This document shows positions 61,750 to 64,000 of a stretch of DNA of 64,000 nt, in pieces (the stretch's first letter is position 1; every line of letters starts with the position of its first letter). The notes beneath the pieces are model-generated. The model was given only the letters and a program-made list of their open reading frames with translations, made no database searches and was not told the origin of the DNA. This DNA comes from Dissulfurirhabdus thermomarina (GTDB taxonomy: Bacteria > Desulfobacterota > Dissulfuribacteria > Dissulfuribacterales > Dissulfurirhabdaceae). The stretch covers positions 377,001-441,000 of the forward strand of contig NZ_JAATWC010000001.1 of NCBI RefSeq assembly GCF_012979235.1, written 5' to 3'. The position numbers and the translations under genes are program-made.

Positions 61750-62022
61750 ATGAACAAGACCGAACTCGTGAGCAAGATGGCCGATAGCGCTGGAATTACG
61801 AAGGCTGCCGCCGAGAGGGCCCTGGCGGGTGCCCTCGATGCCGTCACCGCGGCCCTGAAGAAGGGCGACAAGGTGACGCTGGTGGGCTTCGGCACCTTCA
61901 GCGTGGTCAAGCGCAACGCCCGCGAGGGCCGCAATCCCGCCACCGGGAAGGCCATCCGGATCCCCGCCAAGAAGGTCGTGAAGTTCAAGCCCGGGGCGAA
62001 GTTGGCGGATTCCGTCAAGTAG
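61750..62022 (+). CDS. hup: HU-family DNA-binding protein
   Basis: This 90-residue histone-like protein has KTELVSKMADSAGITKAAAE, VTLVGFGTFSVVKRNAREGR, NPATGKAIRIPAKKVVKFKP. The DNA-bending arm RNPATGK with its proline is intact. It acts as a nucleoid-associated homodimer or heterodimer. Expression is likely high, given the good promoter and strong terminator. GGGAGGGTACT precedes the ATG. Confidence 0.96.
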   Translation: MNKTELVSKMADSAGITKAAAERALAGALDAVTAALKKGDKVTLVGFGTFSVVKRNAREGRNPATGKAIRIPAKKVVKFKPGAKLADSVK

Positions 62023-62057
62023 ACCTCCCGGACGCGAGTTCAAGGCAGAACAGAAAA

Positions 62058-62090
62058 GGGCCGCGGCGGTTCACCGCCGTGGCCCTTTTT
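62058..62090 (+). terminator. Intrinsic terminator after HU
   Basis: The stem GGGCCGCGGCGG/CCGCCGTGGCCC (one G-T pair) with TTCA loop is followed by TTTTT. An A-run before the stem makes it usable in both directions. Confidence 0.9.
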
Positions 62091-62127
62091 GCGTTCCGCC
62101 GTCCCGTTTCCGGAAGGGGGCGGCGGC

Positions 62128-62286
62128 CTACCGCCGCGGCCGCTTCCGGGCGGGCGGCTCCCCCGGTGCCAGGAGCTGGGCCAGCAGTTCCGGGGTCACC
62201 TCGATGTCCGGCTTCCGGTCCGTGCCGAGCAAGCGTATGGCCCACAGGAGGGCCACGAAAACGGCCAAGCCGATATAGCTGTCCAT
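62128..62286 (-). CDS. 52-residue single-helix membrane protein
   Basis: This short frame (ATG 62286 to TAG 62128) has AAGGGGGGAAAATC before the start. It encodes one membrane helix (YIGLAVFVALLWAIRLLG) followed by a small polar domain (DRKPDIEVTPELLAQLLAPG) and a basic end (ARKRPRR). The helix-then-amphipathic-helix design and good ribosome site support a real gene. I know no family name. It lies downstream of the CDF gene, 72 bp after its stop, on the same strand. Confidence 0.72.
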   Translation of the reverse strand: MDSYIGLAVFVALLWAIRLLGTDRKPDIEVTPELLAQLLAPGEPPARKRPRR

Positions 62287-62358
62287 GATTTTCCCCCCTT
62301 GAAGGGCATTCTCACCTTTCTTGTCGGCAATGCAAGGAAAAAAATTGAAGGGGATGCC

Positions 62359-63282
62359 TCAAGAACGGGATTTGGACCGGTTTTCGACCCCGGGGGTGTG
62401 GGGTTCCACGTGGACCACCACGTCCACCACCTGGTCCAGGGCCGTGCGGATGGCCCGTTCCACGCCGTCGGCCACCGCGTGCCCGTCGGCCACGGTGATC
62501 TCGGGGGCCACCTGGACGTGGAGATCCACGTAGACCTCGGCGGCGGACCCCCGGGTCCGGATGGAGTGGCAGTCCAGGACGCCGGGGACCGATCGGGCGA
62601 CGTCGCAGAGGCGGTCCGGGTCGATCCGGGCCTTGTCGGAGAGGGTGGTGCCGCATTCCCGGAGGATCCCGAAGGCGGTCCAGAAGATGACCCCCGCCAC
62701 GCCGAGCCCCACGAGGGGGTCGGCGGCGGGGTGGCCCGCCCGCACCGCCGCGAGGCTGGCGATGACCCCGAGGCTCACCCAGAGGTCGCTGGCGGTGTGT
62801 CCGGCGTCGGCCAGGAGGATGTCGCTTCTGAGCCGCCGGCCGGCGCGGCGCTCCCACAGGGTGACCACGGCGTTGACCACCACGGTGCCTCCCATGACGA
62901 GGAAGGAGGCGGCGGTGACTTGCGGCGCCTCGCTCCCGTTGATGAGCCGGGACCAGGCGCCGCTGCCCACCTTCCAGGCCGTGGCCAGCAGGAGGAGGCC
63001 GATGGCGCCCGCGGCATACGTCTGGTATTTGCCGTGGCCGTAGGGATGGTCCCGGTCGGGCGGGCGGGCCGCCAGGGTCAGGCCCAGGAGGCCGATGACG
63101 TTGGACGTCCCGTCGAAGAGGGAGTGGAAGCCGTCGGCTACCATGGCCAGGGACGAGGTGAGGGAACCGTAGCCGAGCTTGGCCGCGGCCACGGCCAGGT
63201 TGAGGGCGAGGACGCCGGCCAGGACCCGTCGGATCTCCCGGAGCCTCCGGTCTTTTGGCGGTTCGGTGCAGGCGGCTTCCAT
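62359..63282 (-). CDS. Cation diffusion facilitator (CDF) metal exporter
   Basis: This 307-residue protein has six helices. Helix 2 carries the metal site (LAMVADGFHSLFDGTSNVIG), followed by RDHPYGHGKYQT, which is typical of CDF proteins. The second metal motif is LADAGHTASDLWVSLGV in helix 5 (HTxSD). A cytoplasmic C-terminal domain follows (VPGVLDCHSIRTRGSAAEVY, YVDLHVQVAPEITVADGHAV). It exports zinc, iron or similar divalent metals; selectivity cannot be fixed. It starts 4 bp after the cytochrome gene. Confidence 0.92.
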   Translation of the reverse strand: MEAACTEPPKDRRLREIRRVLAGVLALNLAVAAAKLGYGSLTSSLAMVADGFHSLFDGTSNVIGLLGLTLAARPPDRDHPYGHGKYQTYAAGAIGLLLLATAWKVGSGAWSRLINGSEAPQVTAASFLVMGGTVVVNAVVTLWERRAGRRLRSDILLADAGHTASDLWVSLGVIASLAAVRAGHPAADPLVGLGVAGVIFWTAFGILRECGTTLSDKARIDPDRLCDVARSVPGVLDCHSIRTRGSAAEVYVDLHVQVAPEITVADGHAVADGVERAIRTALDQVVDVVVHVEPHTPGVENRSKSRS

Positions 63283-63286
63283 GGAG

Positions 63287-63667
63287 TTACTTGTCGGCCC
63301 TCGGGTGCGGCGGCTCAATTCCAGCCGGGGGGCCGAGCGATTCGAGCCAGGCATGGAGGTGAGCCGCCTGGTCGTCGGAGAGGCGGCCGGCGGGGAAGGC
63401 CGGCATGATGACGGAGCCGGGGCGGCGGAGCCTCCCGCGGAACGCCCGCAGGCCCAGGCGCGTGGCGGCGATCCGGGGGGCGCCCTTCCGGCCCTCGCCC
63501 CGGGGCCCGTGGCAGTGGCCGCAATGGTGCAACCGGTAGAGGCGGGCCCCGAGTTCCGGGTCGGGCGGCGCCGCCGGGCGGCAGGCGGCGGCGAGGAAGA
63601 GGAACCCCAGGGCCAGGGCCTTCCGGTGGAGCCGCCCGGGGCTTTTTACTTGTAGCGCTTGTGACAT
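63287..63667 (-). CDS. Mono-heme c-type cytochrome lipoprotein
   Basis: The 126-residue product begins with a signal peptide and lipobox (LALGFLFLAAAC). The heme motif is CGHCH (HHCGHCHGPRGEGRKGAPRI). The axial methionine is probably in VIMPAFPAGRLSDDQAAHLH, typical of class I cytochromes. A periplasm-facing electron carrier is likely. It overlaps the upstream gene by 22 bp. Confidence 0.88.
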   Translation of the reverse strand: MSQALQVKSPGRLHRKALALGFLFLAAACRPAAPPDPELGARLYRLHHCGHCHGPRGEGRKGAPRIAATRLGLRAFRGRLRRPGSVIMPAFPAGRLSDDQAAHLHAWLESLGPPAGIEPPHPRADK

Positions 63668-63999
63668 CGGCGGATGTCCCGGTCCACCCCGGCGGCGGCG
63701 TCCTCGGCGGCGTCGATGTCGCCGGCGGAGGCGGCCTGGAGACAGGCCTCCGCCCGGCGGATGCAGGCGTGCCAGTCCGCGGCCCAGTCCGGCTGCACGT
63801 GGGGCTCGTAGCGGCGGGCCAGTTCCAGGAAGTCCGGGCCCTCGGCGGCCCCCGGCGCCCGACCGGCGGACAGGGACGCCTTGATGGACTTCCACCTGGC
63901 GGCGAGGGCCTTCTTGAGCACCTTGGCCTCCGGCCCTCCGCCGCCGGCCCCCGCCACGGGTTCCGGCGGGCCATGGGGTGCGGCGACGGGGGCCTTCAG
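63646..63999 (-). CDS. Unknown protein, possibly exported; 5' end outside window
   Basis: The frame is open to the right edge, so the start may lie beyond it. A GTG at 63957 would give 103 residues. The visible part is helical with several Cys, Trp and His (LARRYEPHVQPDWAADWHAC, CLQAASAGDIDAAEDAAAGV) and ends in RRCHKRYK. I do not recognise it. The CH near the end recalls cytochrome c' type proteins, but CxxCH is absent. It precedes and overlaps the cytochrome gene, which suggests a shared electron-transfer or periplasmic role. Confidence 0.6.
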   Translation of the reverse strand: MKAPVAAPHGPPEPVAGAGGGGPEAKVLKKALAARWKSIKASLSAGRAPGAAEGPDFLELARRYEPHVQPDWAADWHACIRRAEACLQAASAGDIDAAEDAAAGVDRDIRRCHKRYK

Positions 64000-64000
64000 G

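Overview
The window is about 64 kb of very GC-rich bacterial chromosome, densely packed, with many 4-bp (ATGA/GTGA) gene overlaps. The gene content suggests an anaerobic, sulfur-metabolising member of the Desulfobacterota (old Deltaproteobacteria). The reasons are hgcAB mercury-methylation genes, indolepyruvate:ferredoxin oxidoreductase, a RACo-like corrinoid activator, a CooT-type small protein, a sulfide-dependent (His-type) Thi4, MEMO1/AmmeMemoRadiSam B, and palindromic extragenic repeats of a kind I associate with that group. The phylum assignment is inference; no rRNA gene is present.

Layout. 0-8 kb: end of a GGDEF protein, lgt, a 1-kb gene-free block of repeats, then a leftward run thi4 - sigma-54 activator - pcnB - small protein, and a YihY membrane protein. 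8-15 kb: fbp, a histidine phosphatase, htpX, an FKBP/SlyD protein and an EamA transporter, then a B12-binding radical SAM protein of RiPP-maturase type with a companion protein, an ANTAR response regulator and tRNA-Gln. 16-28 kb: biotin genes in two blocks (bioF + BioH-like hydrolase; bioC-D-A-B fully overlapped) and a stand-alone biotin ligase. Between the two blocks lie an HDOD protein, a pentapeptide-repeat/K+-channel fusion, a DUF2235 hydrolase and a phosphoesterase. 28-36 kb: exported rhodanese, twin PilZ genes, a RACo-like ATPase lacking its Fe-S domain, thrC, a double-receiver GGDEF protein, a CooT-like protein. 36-47 kb: eno, scpB, iorAB with a small lipoprotein, an unknown gene behind a sigma-54-type promoter, a zinc alcohol dehydrogenase, a C_GCAxxG_C_C protein, PilZ, rubredoxin-like protein, GAF histidine kinase, flavodoxin reductase, SlyD. 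47-55 kb: a Gld-type ABC system with fused GldF-GldG plus a DUF4340 protein, then lolC/E and lysS. 55-64 kb: VanZ, a beta-hydroxyacid dehydrogenase, hgcB-hgcA, a divergent DevCAB-type exporter coupled to a macrodomain protein, HU, a small membrane protein, a CDF metal exporter and a c-type cytochrome lipoprotein.

How genes work together. HgcA (membrane corrinoid protein) and HgcB (2x[4Fe-4S]) form the two-gene mercury-methylation system. Both carry unusual cysteine-rich tails that look alike. BioF/BioH-like/BioC/BioD/BioA/BioB plus the biotin ligase give a nearly complete biotin route and its use. IorA-IorB oxidise aryl-pyruvates, although IorA here lacks its ferredoxin domain. Signalling genes are frequent (two GGDEF, three PilZ, HDOD, ANTAR, a GAF kinase and a sigma-54 activator), as in a sensory, probably motile or surface-associated anaerobe.
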